From assembly GCF_003245365.1 (NCBI RefSeq), contig NZ_NBIU01000001.1, positions 62,001 through 126,000 of the forward strand: a stretch of 64,000 nucleotides of DNA. The letters are read 5' to 3'. Positions within the stretch are counted from its first letter, which is position 1. Every line of letters begins with the position of its first letter. The notes below the pieces were generated by a model. It saw only the letters and a program-made list of their open reading frames with translations. It was not told where the DNA came from and made no database searches. Of this stretch, positions 1-8,252 are shown in pieces. A program made the translations under genes and the position numbers. The DNA is from Helicobacter valdiviensis. Its GTDB lineage: Bacteria > Campylobacterota > Campylobacteria > Campylobacterales > Helicobacteraceae.

Positions 1-308
1 GAATTGCTGCTTTTGTAAATGATCAAGGATTAAGCAAAATTGGTGGGAATCTTTTTGAAATGAATGTAAGAACCATTAATGGACAAACTGCAGTTGTCAG
101 TGGTCCTCCTCTTATGGCTTGGGAAGAAGATGGGACGGCAAACTTAAAATATGGAACAGTTTTAGATGGAATGCTAGAAACAAGTAATGTGGATACAGGG
201 ACTGCTCTAACAGATTTGATTGTGTATCAAAGAGGTTATCAAATGAGTGCAAAATCTATCACTACGGCCGATCAACTTATGCAAGAAGCTATAGGGCTTA
301 AAAAATAA
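1..308 (+). CDS. flgE: Flagellar hook protein FlgE family, C-terminal fragment
   Basis: The reading frame is already open at the window edge (first full codon at base 3), so only about the last 101 residues are present. The segment ends with the hook/rod C-terminal helix: a LETSNVD motif, then a TDLIVYQRGYQMSAKSI-type heptad stretch, then a TADQLMQEAIGLKK tail. In the family this helix packs in the D0 domain of the hook filament, outside the cell. Epsilonproteobacteria carry two hook paralogues (FlgE and an FlgE2/HP0908-like protein). The fragment is too short to tell which this is, so the symbol is provisional. It is followed by a hairpin and about 600 gene-free bases, so it is probably the last gene of its transcript. 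Confidence 0.8.
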   Translation, partial: IAAFVNDQGLSKIGGNLFEMNVRTINGQTAVVSGPPLMAWEEDGTANLKYGTVLDGMLETSNVDTGTALTDLIVYQRGYQMSAKSITTADQLMQEAIGLKK

Positions 309-322
309 TATTTTTATAGACT

Positions 323-370
323 AAAAGGAAAGTTCTAAAAAAATTTATAAAATTAATAGAACCTCCTTTT
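323..370 (+). terminator. Imperfect inverted repeat after the hook gene
   Basis: The arms at 323-337 and 357-370 pair almost completely (AAAAGGA...GTTCTA against TAGAAC...TCCTTTT) around an A/T-rich loop. The right arm ends in TTTT. The location, 15 bases after the stop codon, suits a terminator for the hook gene. The long loop and one bulge make it only moderately convincing. Confidence 0.45.
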
Positions 371-877
371 AAAATCAATAGAATTTAAATATTGCCAAAA
401 TTGTATGAAATTTTTAGCAAGAAGTTGATTTTAGCAATAAATTAAACAGTATTATAAAAACTGGTGCAAAAATCTTAAACTGTCTTATTTAAAATTTAAA
501 AGTTGTGCAAAGCTTGTTTGATGCAATAATTAGAAGCTATAAACTTCTATCAAAATTATGGAAGTATCTTAAAAAGGGAATTTAAAATAATCGTTAATGT
601 AGTCTTTAAAGGTTTATTAATTGTATTTTTTAACCTTGTATTCTAGCAATAAGCTATCCAAGGCTTTAATTTTTTATGAGGATAGTTATATAATTTTTGT
701 TGTTTTGGGAGCTTTTATAAAAATACTTTTTAATTTAAACTTATTTGATGTTTAAAGTCAAAATGCTATTTTTATTTTTTTGTTTTAAAAAATGTTAGAC
801 TAATAGATATAAAAATTTATTTGTAGTGTAATATTTTAGCTTAGGCTTAAAGAATGATTAAAAAAAGAATGCAATAA
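371..877. other. Gene-free A/T-rich stretch
   Basis: About 500 bases between the hook gene and mog. All frames are closed by frequent stops. I see no RNA gene, repeat or convincing promoter. The only structure noted is the hairpins at either end. Confidence 0.5.
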
Positions 878-894
878 AGCCATAATGAATGGCT
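878..894 (-). terminator. Short hairpin downstream of mog
   Basis: On the minus strand AGCCAT and ATGGCT pair over a five-base loop, followed by TTTATT and, a little further, a run of seven T. It begins about 18 bases after the mog stop, so it is a plausible end of the molybdopterin operon transcript. Confidence 0.45.
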
Positions 895-911
895 CTAATA
901 CAAGCAATATT

Positions 912-1442
912 TTAAGATTTTGGGCGGAAAGCCTTAATAATTTCCTCATTTGTTTGGAGATAGGCAGCACCAATTAAGTCTAAGCAGTAAGGCACGGCAG
1001 GAAATACTGCATCTAAACATTCGCGGATGGATTTTGGTTTGCCAGGTAGATTGATAATTAAAGTTTGGTTGTAAATACCTGCTGTTTGTCTTGAAAGAAT
1101 TGCGGTAGGAACATATTGTAAGCTAGTTTGTCGCATAAGTTCTCCAAATCCTGGAAGCATTTTGGTGCAGACTGCTTCTGTGGCTTCGGGTGTTACATCT
1201 CTTAGTGCAGGCCCTGTTCCACCTGTAGTTACGATAAGATCACATTTTTCAATATCAGCTAATTCTTTAAGTTGTTGGATAATCTCTTCTTGATTATCGC
1301 CTATTACCCGATAAACACTCTCCCAAGGAGAGATAAGATATTCTTCTAAGGTTTCTAAAATCGCCTTTCCTGAAATATCTTCATAAATACCAGCACTCGC
1401 ACGATCTGATAGGGTTAGGATACCGATTTTAGCTTTTTTCAT
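912..1442 (-). CDS. mog: Molybdopterin adenylyltransferase Mog
   Basis: In the family, Mog adenylates molybdopterin with ATP to give the adenylated intermediate used for molybdate insertion, in the cytoplasm. The 176-residue length fits. The MoCF-fold signature is visible: an N-terminal KIGILTLSDRAS strand, then VTTGGTGPALRDVTPEAT near residues 70-87, then a NLPGKPKSI loop, all typical of MogA/MoaB proteins. The ATG overlaps the mobB stop as ATGA, so the two are translationally coupled. It is the last gene of a minus-strand moaD-moaE-mobB-mog operon. MoaB-type cyclases of other phyla are a related alternative, but the order matches what I recall around H. pylori HP0799-HP0801. Confidence 0.9.
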   Translation of the reverse strand: MKKAKIGILTLSDRASAGIYEDISGKAILETLEEYLISPWESVYRVIGDNQEEIIQQLKELADIEKCDLIVTTGGTGPALRDVTPEATEAVCTKMLPGFGELMRQTSLQYVPTAILSRQTAGIYNQTLIINLPGKPKSIRECLDAVFPAVPYCLDLIGAAYLQTNEEIIKAFRPKS

Positions 1443-1924
1443 TTTTGATCCTTTATATTTGTGTTAATCCAATCTAAAATTTGTTGTGTGTTGTCTAAGT
1501 CTAGTAAATCTAGGTGTTTTGGGACTTGTGAAGTTTGTGTATCTTTTGTAGTAGCTAATGCTAGAATATAAGGGTAAAATCTTGTGTCTATTTCTCCTCT
1601 AGCAACACAGATTCTAGGGTAGGGTAGCTCTTTTAAGCCTTCTATAAAAAGATAATCACATGGGCTAAGAAAATTAATAATTTCTTCTAAGCTTGGGCTA
1701 TATTGCAAATGGATAGCACTTTTTTTAGCTCCATAAATTGCTACATTTGCACCGCTTTTGTAAAATCTATCAGAATCTTTTTTTTCTGTATCAAAGATTG
1801 CTTTATCTTTTGGATCGTGTTTTATGATGCTTACCTTTTTATGAGGACTTAAAAGTAAAGAGAGCTTTTCTATAAGAGTAGTTTTTCCGCTGTTTGAATT
1901 TCCTGTAAATGCAACTATTCTCAT
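1439..1924 (-). CDS. mobB: Molybdopterin-guanine dinucleotide biosynthesis adaptor MobB
   Basis: MobB proteins are P-loop GTP-binding partners of MobA, which makes the bis-MGD cofactor of formate dehydrogenase- and nitrate reductase-type enzymes. The 161-residue protein opens with FTGNSNSGKTTL, a clear Walker A motif at about residues 6-17. It continues with a KHD segment near residue 35 and an FIEGLKELPYPRI strand near residue 93, both usual in MobB. Both ends overlap neighbours by four bases (ATGA), upstream with moaE and downstream with mog. No mobA is in the window, so it must lie elsewhere. Confidence 0.85.
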   Translation of the reverse strand: MRIVAFTGNSNSGKTTLIEKLSLLLSPHKKVSIIKHDPKDKAIFDTEKKDSDRFYKSGANVAIYGAKKSAIHLQYSPSLEEIINFLSPCDYLFIEGLKELPYPRICVARGEIDTRFYPYILALATTKDTQTSQVPKHLDLLDLDNTQQILDWINTNIKDQK

Positions 1925-2373
1925 GCTAAAATTCCGCTAAATGGGAGCTTATGGCTTCTTTCTTTTGCATAGATTCTTTTACCATTTTTTAAATCATATT
2001 TCCAAATAGGTGCATGGTGTTTAAAATCTTCTATAAATTCTTCAAAGATTTCTAGGTTTGCCTTTCTTTGGGGGCTAAAAATCCCTGCCATATAAGAGCT
2101 TTGATGGTTTTTGACATCACCTAGAGAATGTGCCATTTTGAGATAAACCTCTTTTTCTAATGCTTTTTTACTCCAAGCTTTAAACCAGTTTATCAAAAGA
2201 GGTTCATAAATATCAAAGCTAAGTCCGCTTATACCATTTTCTTCACGCACTAAACCAATAAAAAAACTGTTTGCACCAAAATTGTTATCCGCACCAAAAT
2301 TAAGCCAATTTTGATAAATTTTTTGAGTATCTAATCCGCCTTGATAGATTTCTAAATTTGTAGTGATTTCCAA
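1921..2373 (-). CDS. moaE: Molybdopterin synthase catalytic subunit MoaE
   Basis: MoaE with thiocarboxylated MoaD converts precursor Z (cPMP) to molybdopterin. The 150-residue length is right. Recognisable family segments are the GANSFFIGLVRE strand near residues 33-44, the AHSLGDVKN segment, and APIWKYDLKNGKRIYAKE near the C-terminus, which carries the lysines of the active site. A histidine-arginine pair common in other MoaE proteins is replaced by SLGD here, as far as I can see. The gene lies 19 bases downstream of moaD, its obligate partner, and its stop overlaps the mobB start. Confidence 0.88.
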   Translation of the reverse strand: MEITTNLEIYQGGLDTQKIYQNWLNFGADNNFGANSFFIGLVREENGISGLSFDIYEPLLINWFKAWSKKALEKEVYLKMAHSLGDVKNHQSSYMAGIFSPQRKANLEIFEEFIEDFKHHAPIWKYDLKNGKRIYAKERSHKLPFSGILA

Positions 2374-2392
2374 AATAAACTTCCTTTAATTC

Positions 2393-2617
2393 TCATCCAC
2401 CACAAACAGGAGGCAAAAGAGAGACTTTATCTCCATCTTTTAAAACAATATTTTTATCTTGCACAAGTTCATCATTGATAGCAATTGCACAATCTTTTAA
2501 ATAGTCTTTGATGTTGGGTAAGGCTTGAAGATATTTGCCTAATTCTTCTAATGAGTAAATTTCACACTCTAAGCTTTGGTTACCAAGAGGTCCTAAAAGT
2601 TCAACTTTAATCATCAT
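2393..2617 (-). CDS. moaD: Molybdopterin synthase sulfur carrier MoaD
   Basis: This is a small (74-residue) ubiquitin-like protein ending in PPVCGG. The C-terminal Gly-Gly is the thiocarboxylation site that defines MoaD/ThiS proteins, and moaE directly downstream settles MoaD. Two consecutive ATG codons are possible starts (2617 and 2614). An AGGG sequence at 2625-2622 sits four or seven bases upstream, which slightly favours 2614. The preceding gene ends six bases before, with its stop codon inside this Shine-Dalgarno site, so translation is likely coupled. Confidence 0.9.
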   Translation of the reverse strand: MMIKVELLGPLGNQSLECEIYSLEELGKYLQALPNIKDYLKDCAIAINDELVQDKNIVLKDGDKVSLLPPVCGG

Positions 2618-2623
2618 ATATCC

Positions 2624-2980
2624 CTATTGTAAAAGCTCAATTCTTTCTTCTTGCATTTCATAAGGAATAGGCTTAGGAGCTTTTGGGGATTTTGGAGCGG
2701 GTGTATTTGGTTTTGGGTGAATTTTGGGTGGTTGGGATTTTATTTTGGGAGGTTTTGTAGCAGAAATAATTTTCCCTGTTCTTCCATCAATATAAAAAGC
2801 AGTATCTTTTGGATATTTTGCAATTTCTTTTTGCAAAGCTTTATCAAAAGGTGTGAGCGGAGAGATAGGCATAGGCTTCTTTTTGGGAGCTACCTGCACA
2901 AAAGTATCTGCAAATATATTTGCACTAAAAGATAAAGAAATAAGAGCCATAAGGGCAATTTTACTTGTTTTGTGTAACAT
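2624..2980 (-). CDS. Secreted basic proline-rich protein, first gene of the moa operon
   Basis: Not a family I recognise. The 118 residues start with a clear Sec signal (lysine-containing n-region, hydrophobic ALMALISLSFSANIFA, probable cleavage after AxA at about residue 24). A short central domain has KYPKDTAFYIDGRTGKIIS, a strand-turn-strand pattern. The C-terminal half is rich in Pro and Lys (PPKIKSQPPKIHPKPN and more), as in proteins that span the periplasm or bind the wall. It lies at the head of the molybdopterin operon, only six bases before moaD. That could reflect co-transcription without a functional link. Confidence 0.7.
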   Translation of the reverse strand: MLHKTSKIALMALISLSFSANIFADTFVQVAPKKKPMPISPLTPFDKALQKEIAKYPKDTAFYIDGRTGKIISATKPPKIKSQPPKIHPKPNTPAPKSPKAPKPIPYEMQEERIELLQ

Positions 2981-3010
2981 TTTAATCCTTAGTTAAGATG
3001 AAAATTTAGC

Positions 3011-3016
3011 TATAAT
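3011..3016 (+). promoter_or_regulatory. -10 box for ridA
   Basis: A perfect TATAAT lies 37 bases before the ridA ATG, in the short divergent region shared with the molybdopterin operon. On the other strand the same few bases read TATAAAAT, so the two promoters probably overlap back to back. No clear -35 is seen, as is usual in this group. Confidence 0.55.
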
Positions 3017-3052
3017 TTTATACTATTTAAAAAATAAAGTAAAGGAAAAATC

Positions 3053-3424
3053 ATGTTGGAAATAATTTTTAGCTCACAAGCACCTAAAGCAATTGGTCCT
3101 TATTCTCAAGCAATTAAAGTAGATGGTATGATTTATACTTCAGGGCAAATTGGGCTTAATGCTAATGGAGAGTTGCAAGAAGGTATAGAAGCACAAACAA
3201 GACAGGTTTTAAATAATCTAAGTGAGGTTTTAAAAGCAGGTGGGAGCAGTTTGGATAAGGTTGTTAAAACTACGATTTTTTTGAATAATATGGAAGATTT
3301 TAATCTTGTAAATGAAATTTATGCAGAATTTTTTGGCACACATAAACCAGCTAGAAGCACATTAGCAGTTAAAACTTTGCCTAAGAATGCTTTAGTGGAA
3401 ATTGAATGCATTGCAAAGGTTTAG
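3053..3424 (+). CDS. ridA: RidA family enamine/imine deaminase
   Basis: RidA hydrolyses the reactive enamine/imine intermediates released by PLP enzymes such as threonine dehydratase, protecting other PLP enzymes in the cytoplasm. At 123 residues it has the full family length. Signature elements are APKAIGPYSQAIK near residues 10-22, YTSGQIGL near 30, and the C-terminal PARSTLAVKTLPKNALVEIE, with the arginine that binds the substrate carboxylate. AAAGGA precedes the ATG. It is a single-gene unit followed by a dispersed repeat. Confidence 0.92.
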   Translation: MLEIIFSSQAPKAIGPYSQAIKVDGMIYTSGQIGLNANGELQEGIEAQTRQVLNNLSEVLKAGGSSLDKVVKTTIFLNNMEDFNLVNEIYAEFFGTHKPARSTLAVKTLPKNALVEIECIAKV

Positions 3425-3936
3425 TGTAGGCCTTTTAGATCACTTTAGAAGTAAAGCTTCTTTGTAATGACTTTTTAAGGGTAACCCATCGTGTCACTGC
3501 GAAGCTTCGTAAGAAGCTGTAGCAGTCTAAAAAAAGCCTTTAAGGGTTGCTCTTTTTAGATTTGCACTTCGCTATGTTCGTGGATAACGCTTCGCTTGTA
3601 TGCTTCGTCGGCTACGCCTTCTCGCAATGACAGAAGAAGCTTTAATATTTCTTAAAATGAGAAGAGGGTAGATTTTATTGAAAGTGGAGAGGGTATTTGT
3701 AGAGGTTTATTTAAAGGCAAATTTTCTCATTTAAGGTGTGCCAAAAGTATAAAGTGTATTTGCATATTGAGCTTTTTATTATTAGATAACTTTTGGCTAT
3801 CGAGCTACAAGAAAAGTTTATAAATTATTTTTGTCGCTTTATAGTGATATTGTAAAATATTTCTCACCATTATAAGAAACTATCCAATAGCAACACTCTT
3901 TATTTGTAAAATTTTATAAGTTAAACTAAATGATGA
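3425..3936. other. Gene-free region carrying a dispersed repeat
   Basis: No coding frame is seen. The first 210 bases contain a palindromic repeat (listed separately, 3492-3632). The remaining 300 bases are plain A/T-rich sequence with no structure that I can name. Confidence 0.5.
3492..3632. repeat. Palindromic dispersed repeat, about 141 bases
   Basis: The ends are inverted copies of TGTCAYTGCGA: TGTCACTGCGA on the left, and CTCGCAATGACA on the right, which is TGTCATTGCGAG when reversed. The middle is also inverted: GCAGTCTAAAAAAAGC around 3520-3535 against GCTCTTTTTAGATTTGC at 3549-3565. The element is therefore two head-to-head half-units able to fold into one long hairpin. The half-unit resembles the TCATTGCGAG...GAAGC...CAGTCT repeats I recall from many low-GC genomes. 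A related copy in the opposite orientation is at 13423-13550; the shared core is 3545-3610 here. Confidence 0.7.
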
Positions 3937-4128
3937 TTATTCCTTGTAATTGGCAACCAGTGCAGAAATCAAAAGAAAAACTGCAAAAGCCCATAACCAA
4001 GGAATATAAATAATCATTATGATAACTAATGCTAATCCTCCCAAACGCCATAAAGGTTCTTCGTAATAGGGTAGATACAATACAAACAAAATGACCACTG
4101 CTATTATTCCAATAGTGATACCAATCAT
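3937..4128 (-). CDS. Small two-helix membrane protein
   Basis: The protein has 63 residues and is almost entirely hydrophobic. Two predicted membrane helices (IGITIGIIAVVILFVLY and LALVIIMIIYIPWLWAFAVFLL) are separated by a short acidic/aromatic loop. I chose the ATG at 4128 rather than the longer frame from 4155, because AGGAG at 4140-4136 lies seven bases upstream. The longer start overlaps the end of the preceding frameshifted gene. It is the last of three tiny minus-strand genes. No family is recognised; size and topology resemble small inner-membrane proteins of cell-envelope stress loci, which is only a resemblance. Confidence 0.6.
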   Translation of the reverse strand: MIGITIGIIAVVILFVLYLPYYEEPLWRLGGLALVIIMIIYIPWLWAFAVFLLISALVANYKE

Positions 4129-4144
4129 ATTTATTCTCCTATTT

Positions 4145-4401
4145 TTAGTGTCCATATTGTTGCATTAATTGAAGCTGTTTTTCTCTGTAACATCTTTTCA
4201 AGCTCTCTTTTGGCTTTTTTAGTAATATTTCAAGTTCCTTTTCTAGATAATATATAGTTGCTTTGAATACTTGGAATTGACAAATTTTTTTTGAAACTCA
4301 TAGGCTTGACTAATTGCTTCATAATAACTCTCGTAAGCAGAACAATTATTCCCAAACCCAAGACTTGCTAAAACTATCGATAGAAACAAAAACTTTTTCA
4401 T
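4145..4401 (-). pseudogene. Small secreted protein with a frame break at an A8 tract
   Basis: The ATG at 4401 follows a perfect AGGAGG (4411-4406). Translation gives a Sec signal peptide (MKKFLFLSIVLASLGFGNNCSA) and then YESYYEAISQAYEFQKK. In the frame as written it stops at 4243 after 52 residues. Reading one base back at the run of eight A (4285-4292) opens a frame to 4145. That gives an 85-residue protein whose tail (YYLEKELEILLKKPKESLKR...) looks like a real charged helix and ends 17 bases before the next gene. The reading context is A AAA AAA, a classic -1 slippery heptamer. It may be a decayed gene, a slippage-switched gene, a recoded gene or a base-call error. Confidence 0.55.
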
Positions 4402-4409
4402 AATGCCTC

Positions 4410-4666
4410 CTATAAAAGATTTTCTTGATGGCTGAATCTAACTTCCCCATTGCTTGAAACTTCCATTAAGTTTTCTTTAGTATCTTCTATAAAGAATTGA
4501 TAAATTTCTTTTTTTGTATTTTGCTAGAGAGTCAATCCTGATATTATTATAACCTTGCACTCTTTGCATAAGGGGAATTTTGTTGTCATTTCTAATTTTA
4601 TAGTTAAATATTCCTTATAATACCTGTATAATTGATTGCAATGATAGATATTTTGTCATCTTGCAT
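4410..4666 (-). pseudogene. Decayed small ORF with two frame breaks
   Basis: Piecing frames together from an ATG at 4666 gives about 85 residues. The first piece is MQDDKISIIAINYTGII. A frame change near 4610 leads to FNYKIRNDNKIPLMQRVQGY...IRIDSLAKYKK. A second change at a run of seven A (about 4512-4518) leads to KEIYQFFIEDTKENLMEVSS and a stop inside the next gene's Shine-Dalgarno site. Each piece has coding-like composition, and the order is continuous with the downstream two genes. AAGGAG is just upstream of the start. No family is recognised. Two independent frame breaks favour a pseudogene over recoding. Confidence 0.45.
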
Positions 4667-4805
4667 TCTCCTTACCTTTACTTTTTAGTGTTTTTAAAAT
4701 CAAACACTCTTTTCTTGCCATCTTTAATAATTTTATTTTTCATTTTTCTTCTTTGTGAATCAAAATTTATCCTATAGAATAAATAATGAAAGAAGATTTT
4801 AGTAA

Positions 4806-5042
4806 TTGCACCAAAAAGAGATTGATAAATTTCATCAAAAACTATCTAGCAAAATAAGAAAACTAAGAGAAGAAAAGGGTATCTCACAGCTTGATTTAGC
4901 ACTGGAAATAGGTATTAAATCAGTAGCTTTTTACTTAAATTGTGAAAATAACCGCTATAAAAAGCATTTTAATTTAGAACATATTTATAAAATCTCTAAG
5001 GCACTTAATATTTCTTTGTATTCTCTTTTTAAAGATTTATAA
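4806..5042 (+). CDS. XRE-type helix-turn-helix regulator
   Basis: This 78-residue protein is almost only a Cro/CI-type HTH: SSKIRKLREEKGISQLDLALEIGI (helices 1-3) and then NLEHIYKISKALNISLYSLF (helices 4-5). Its start is doubtful. The frame begins with TTG at 4806 immediately after an in-frame TAA. An ATG at 4786 in another frame gives MKEDFSNCTKK before its frame would have to slip back one base at the AAAAAG run to join EIDKFHQKL. The gene may therefore have lost a base and be impaired. It is divergent from the tiny minus-strand cassette at 3937-4666 and may control it, as such regulators often act on neighbours. Confidence 0.7.
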   Translation: MHQKEIDKFHQKLSSKIRKLREEKGISQLDLALEIGIKSVAFYLNCENNRYKKHFNLEHIYKISKALNISLYSLFKDL

Positions 5043-5054
5043 ATAGATTGCTAG

Positions 5055-5070
5055 GGCTCATAAGTGAGCC
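5055..5070. terminator. Perfect 6-bp hairpin after the XRE gene
   Basis: GGCTCA-TAAG-TGAGCC, 12 bases after the regulator stop. There is no strong T-run, so it may be a weak terminator or a stabilising 3' hairpin. It lies between two convergent genes (XRE and gdhA). Confidence 0.5.
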
Positions 5071-5109
5071 TTGCAATAATAGAGGAAGCCTTGCAAAGAA
5101 TATGGATTT

Positions 5110-6492
<1,383 letters not shown>

Positions 6493-6647
6493 TTATGAGG
6501 TGGAATTCTATTAAAACTTTATTTAATATTAGCTTATATAATTAAATATTTTTTTTAAGCTAATAAAAAGTTATGAAAATTAATTCCTAAAAATAGGGGG
6601 TTTTTAGAATTTTTTTATTAAAAATTTAAAAAATATAATAAAAGATA

Positions 6648-6674
6648 TTTAGTTTTTTGAAAAAGTTCCGATAT
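6648..6674 (+). promoter_or_regulatory. FliA (sigma-28)-like promoter
   Basis: CCGATAT at about 6668-6674 matches the -10 of epsilonproteobacterial flagellar class-3 promoters. A TTTAGTTTT-like -35 starts at 6648, giving a 16-base spacer after TTTA. AGGAG follows at 6699-6703, six bases before the ATG at 6710. The upstream G/C of the full consensus GCCGATAA is only partly matched, so this is a good but not perfect site. Confidence 0.6.
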
Positions 6675-6709
6675 TGTGAGGGTAAATTTATTACAAAAAG
6701 GAGAAAGTC

Positions 6710-8230
6710 ATGCAGACTAGTATGAATTTCTCTTCTCTACAAGCCTCATATACCACCACGCATTGGAGTGCTCTTGGAGAAGAGATTACAAAAGATAAAG
6801 CAAATAGTGTTCCAAAAAATGATGTTCCTACTACATTAGAAGAAAAAGAAGAGGGCAAAACTTCTTCTATTATATCTTCTAGCAGGCCTTCATTTAGCGG
6901 TTTAGGAGATATGCAAAAAGAAATTGTTTCTGCCACTCTTTTAAAAATAGCAGAAATTAAAAATGAGATTTTAAAAGTTTGGGAAGAAATACAAAATTCT
7001 CATAAGGGCAATAATAGTGTAAGTTCAGGAAATTCTGGAGGCTTAAGTATCCAAGATTATATGGAACTTATTTTAAGCGGAAAACTTTCAAGTTCTAAAC
7101 CTATTCAAATTGGTGGCGCACAAAGCGGTATAAGCATTACTCAAGGTTTCCATCAATCTTTAGAATTGTCTATTAAAGGAACGATTGTTGGAAGTGATGG
7201 GGTTAAAAAAGAACTTGATTTAAGTATTAGTCTATCACAAAGTTTTATCCAAAATATCCAAATTAATGGAGGGGGTAGCATAGGAGGAGGCACAGGAAGT
7301 GGCACAGGCGGTGGCTCTAATGTGATTGATCCTCTTGTGATTGATTATGAGGGCAATGGAACAGAGCTTAGTGATACTAAGATGAGTTTTGATTTAGATA
7401 GTGATGGCAAAAAAGATCAAATTTCTACTCTAAAAAAAGGCTCTGGATTTTTAGCACTTGATAAGAATGGTGATGGAAAAATCAATGATGGGAATGAGCT
7501 TTTTGGCACTCAAAGTGGCGATGGTTTTAAAGACTTAAGTGCATATGATAGCAATAAAGATGGAAAGATTGATAAAGAAGATCCTATCTATGATAAATTA
7601 AGAATTTGGTCTCCTAATGAAAATGGAGAAGGAGAGTTGGTAGGACTTGGTGAAAAAGGAATAGGAGTTATTTATTTAGACGCTAAAGAAAATCAAGAAA
7701 TGATGAGGGGAGAAAATGGCGACTTATTAGGTATTAAACAAAAAACGGCAGATATTTTGTTTGATGATGGTAGAGTGGGCGATATCCACCATATTGATTT
7801 AGTGGCAGATAAAGAAGCAAATGAGCCTATTAAAAATGGAATGGAAGAAATTTTGGGGGGTTCTTTAAATGCGTTTGCCACAAAGGCATATATACAAAAT
7901 TTAAGCATTAGCTTTAATTTTAGTTCTACTTGGAGTAGTAGCCTAGAGATTAATAATGGAAATTTTAGCTTAAGTGCTTCTCAATCTGGCAATTTTAATT
8001 TTTCTCTTAGTTCCTTGCTTAGTGCAAATAACGGAGTAAGTTCAGAGTTTTCAGATATTTGGAAAAAGCTAGAAGAATCGTTTGGAAATATTTTAGGAAA
8101 TAAACAAACATTAGAAAAATTTGATGAAGAAAGCTATCTAAGTCTTAATCAACTTGCTTTTGCTAATCTTTTGGACAGCCCTTTTAAACCTCTTAATAAT
8201 GCACTAATTGACAAGCTCTTAAGTGCATAA
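6710..8230 (+). CDS. Large calcium-binding (EF-hand-like) exported protein, probable flagellar co-regulated
   Basis: The protein has 506 residues. The N-terminal 60 or so are rich in Ser/Thr and lack a Sec signal. A Gly/Ser linker (about 187-203) leads to a module with three Asp-rich loops, DLDSDGKKD (about 228), DKNGDGKIND (about 251) and DSNKDGKIDKED (about 280), ending in LRIW. This arrangement is common in calcium-binding modules of RTX-type and other exported proteins. The C-terminal 120 residues are again Ser-rich and hydrophilic. The FliA-type promoter and lack of a Sec signal suggest export through the flagellar apparatus or a type I system; that is inference. The gene is monocistronic, convergent with the chemoreceptor gene, and shares a terminator with it. 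Confidence 0.65.
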   Translation: MQTSMNFSSLQASYTTTHWSALGEEITKDKANSVPKNDVPTTLEEKEEGKTSSIISSSRPSFSGLGDMQKEIVSATLLKIAEIKNEILKVWEEIQNSHKGNNSVSSGNSGGLSIQDYMELILSGKLSSSKPIQIGGAQSGISITQGFHQSLELSIKGTIVGSDGVKKELDLSISLSQSFIQNIQINGGGSIGGGTGSGTGGGSNVIDPLVIDYEGNGTELSDTKMSFDLDSDGKKDQISTLKKGSGFLALDKNGDGKINDGNELFGTQSGDGFKDLSAYDSNKDGKIDKEDPIYDKLRIWSPNENGEGELVGLGEKGIGVIYLDAKENQEMMRGENGDLLGIKQKTADILFDDGRVGDIHHIDLVADKEANEPIKNGMEEILGGSLNAFATKAYIQNLSISFNFSSTWSSSLEINNGNFSLSASQSGNFNFSLSSLLSANNGVSSEFSDIWKKLEESFGNILGNKQTLEKFDEESYLSLNQLAFANLLDSPFKPLNNALIDKLLSA

Positions 8231-8252
8231 GCATAAGGGTTTCCTTATGCTT
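8229..8252. terminator. Bidirectional terminator
   Basis: AAGCATAAGG and CCTTATGCTT form a perfect 10-bp stem with loop GTTT. The stem contains the stop codon of the chemoreceptor gene and abuts that of the calcium-binding protein gene, so both convergent transcripts can end here. Confidence 0.8.

Noticed and set aside
371-877. Decayed gene after the hook gene
   Set aside because: No frame could be joined into a protein-like sequence even allowing frame changes.
2651-2935. 94-residue plus-strand frame opposite the proline-rich secreted protein
   Set aside because: It is the antisense shadow of a low-complexity gene; Trp/Phe/Cys-rich, no ribosome site.
3492-3632. CRISPR-like or tRNA-like structure
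   Set aside because: No regularly spaced direct repeats and no cloverleaf or acceptor/anticodon pattern; the structure is one long imperfect palindrome.
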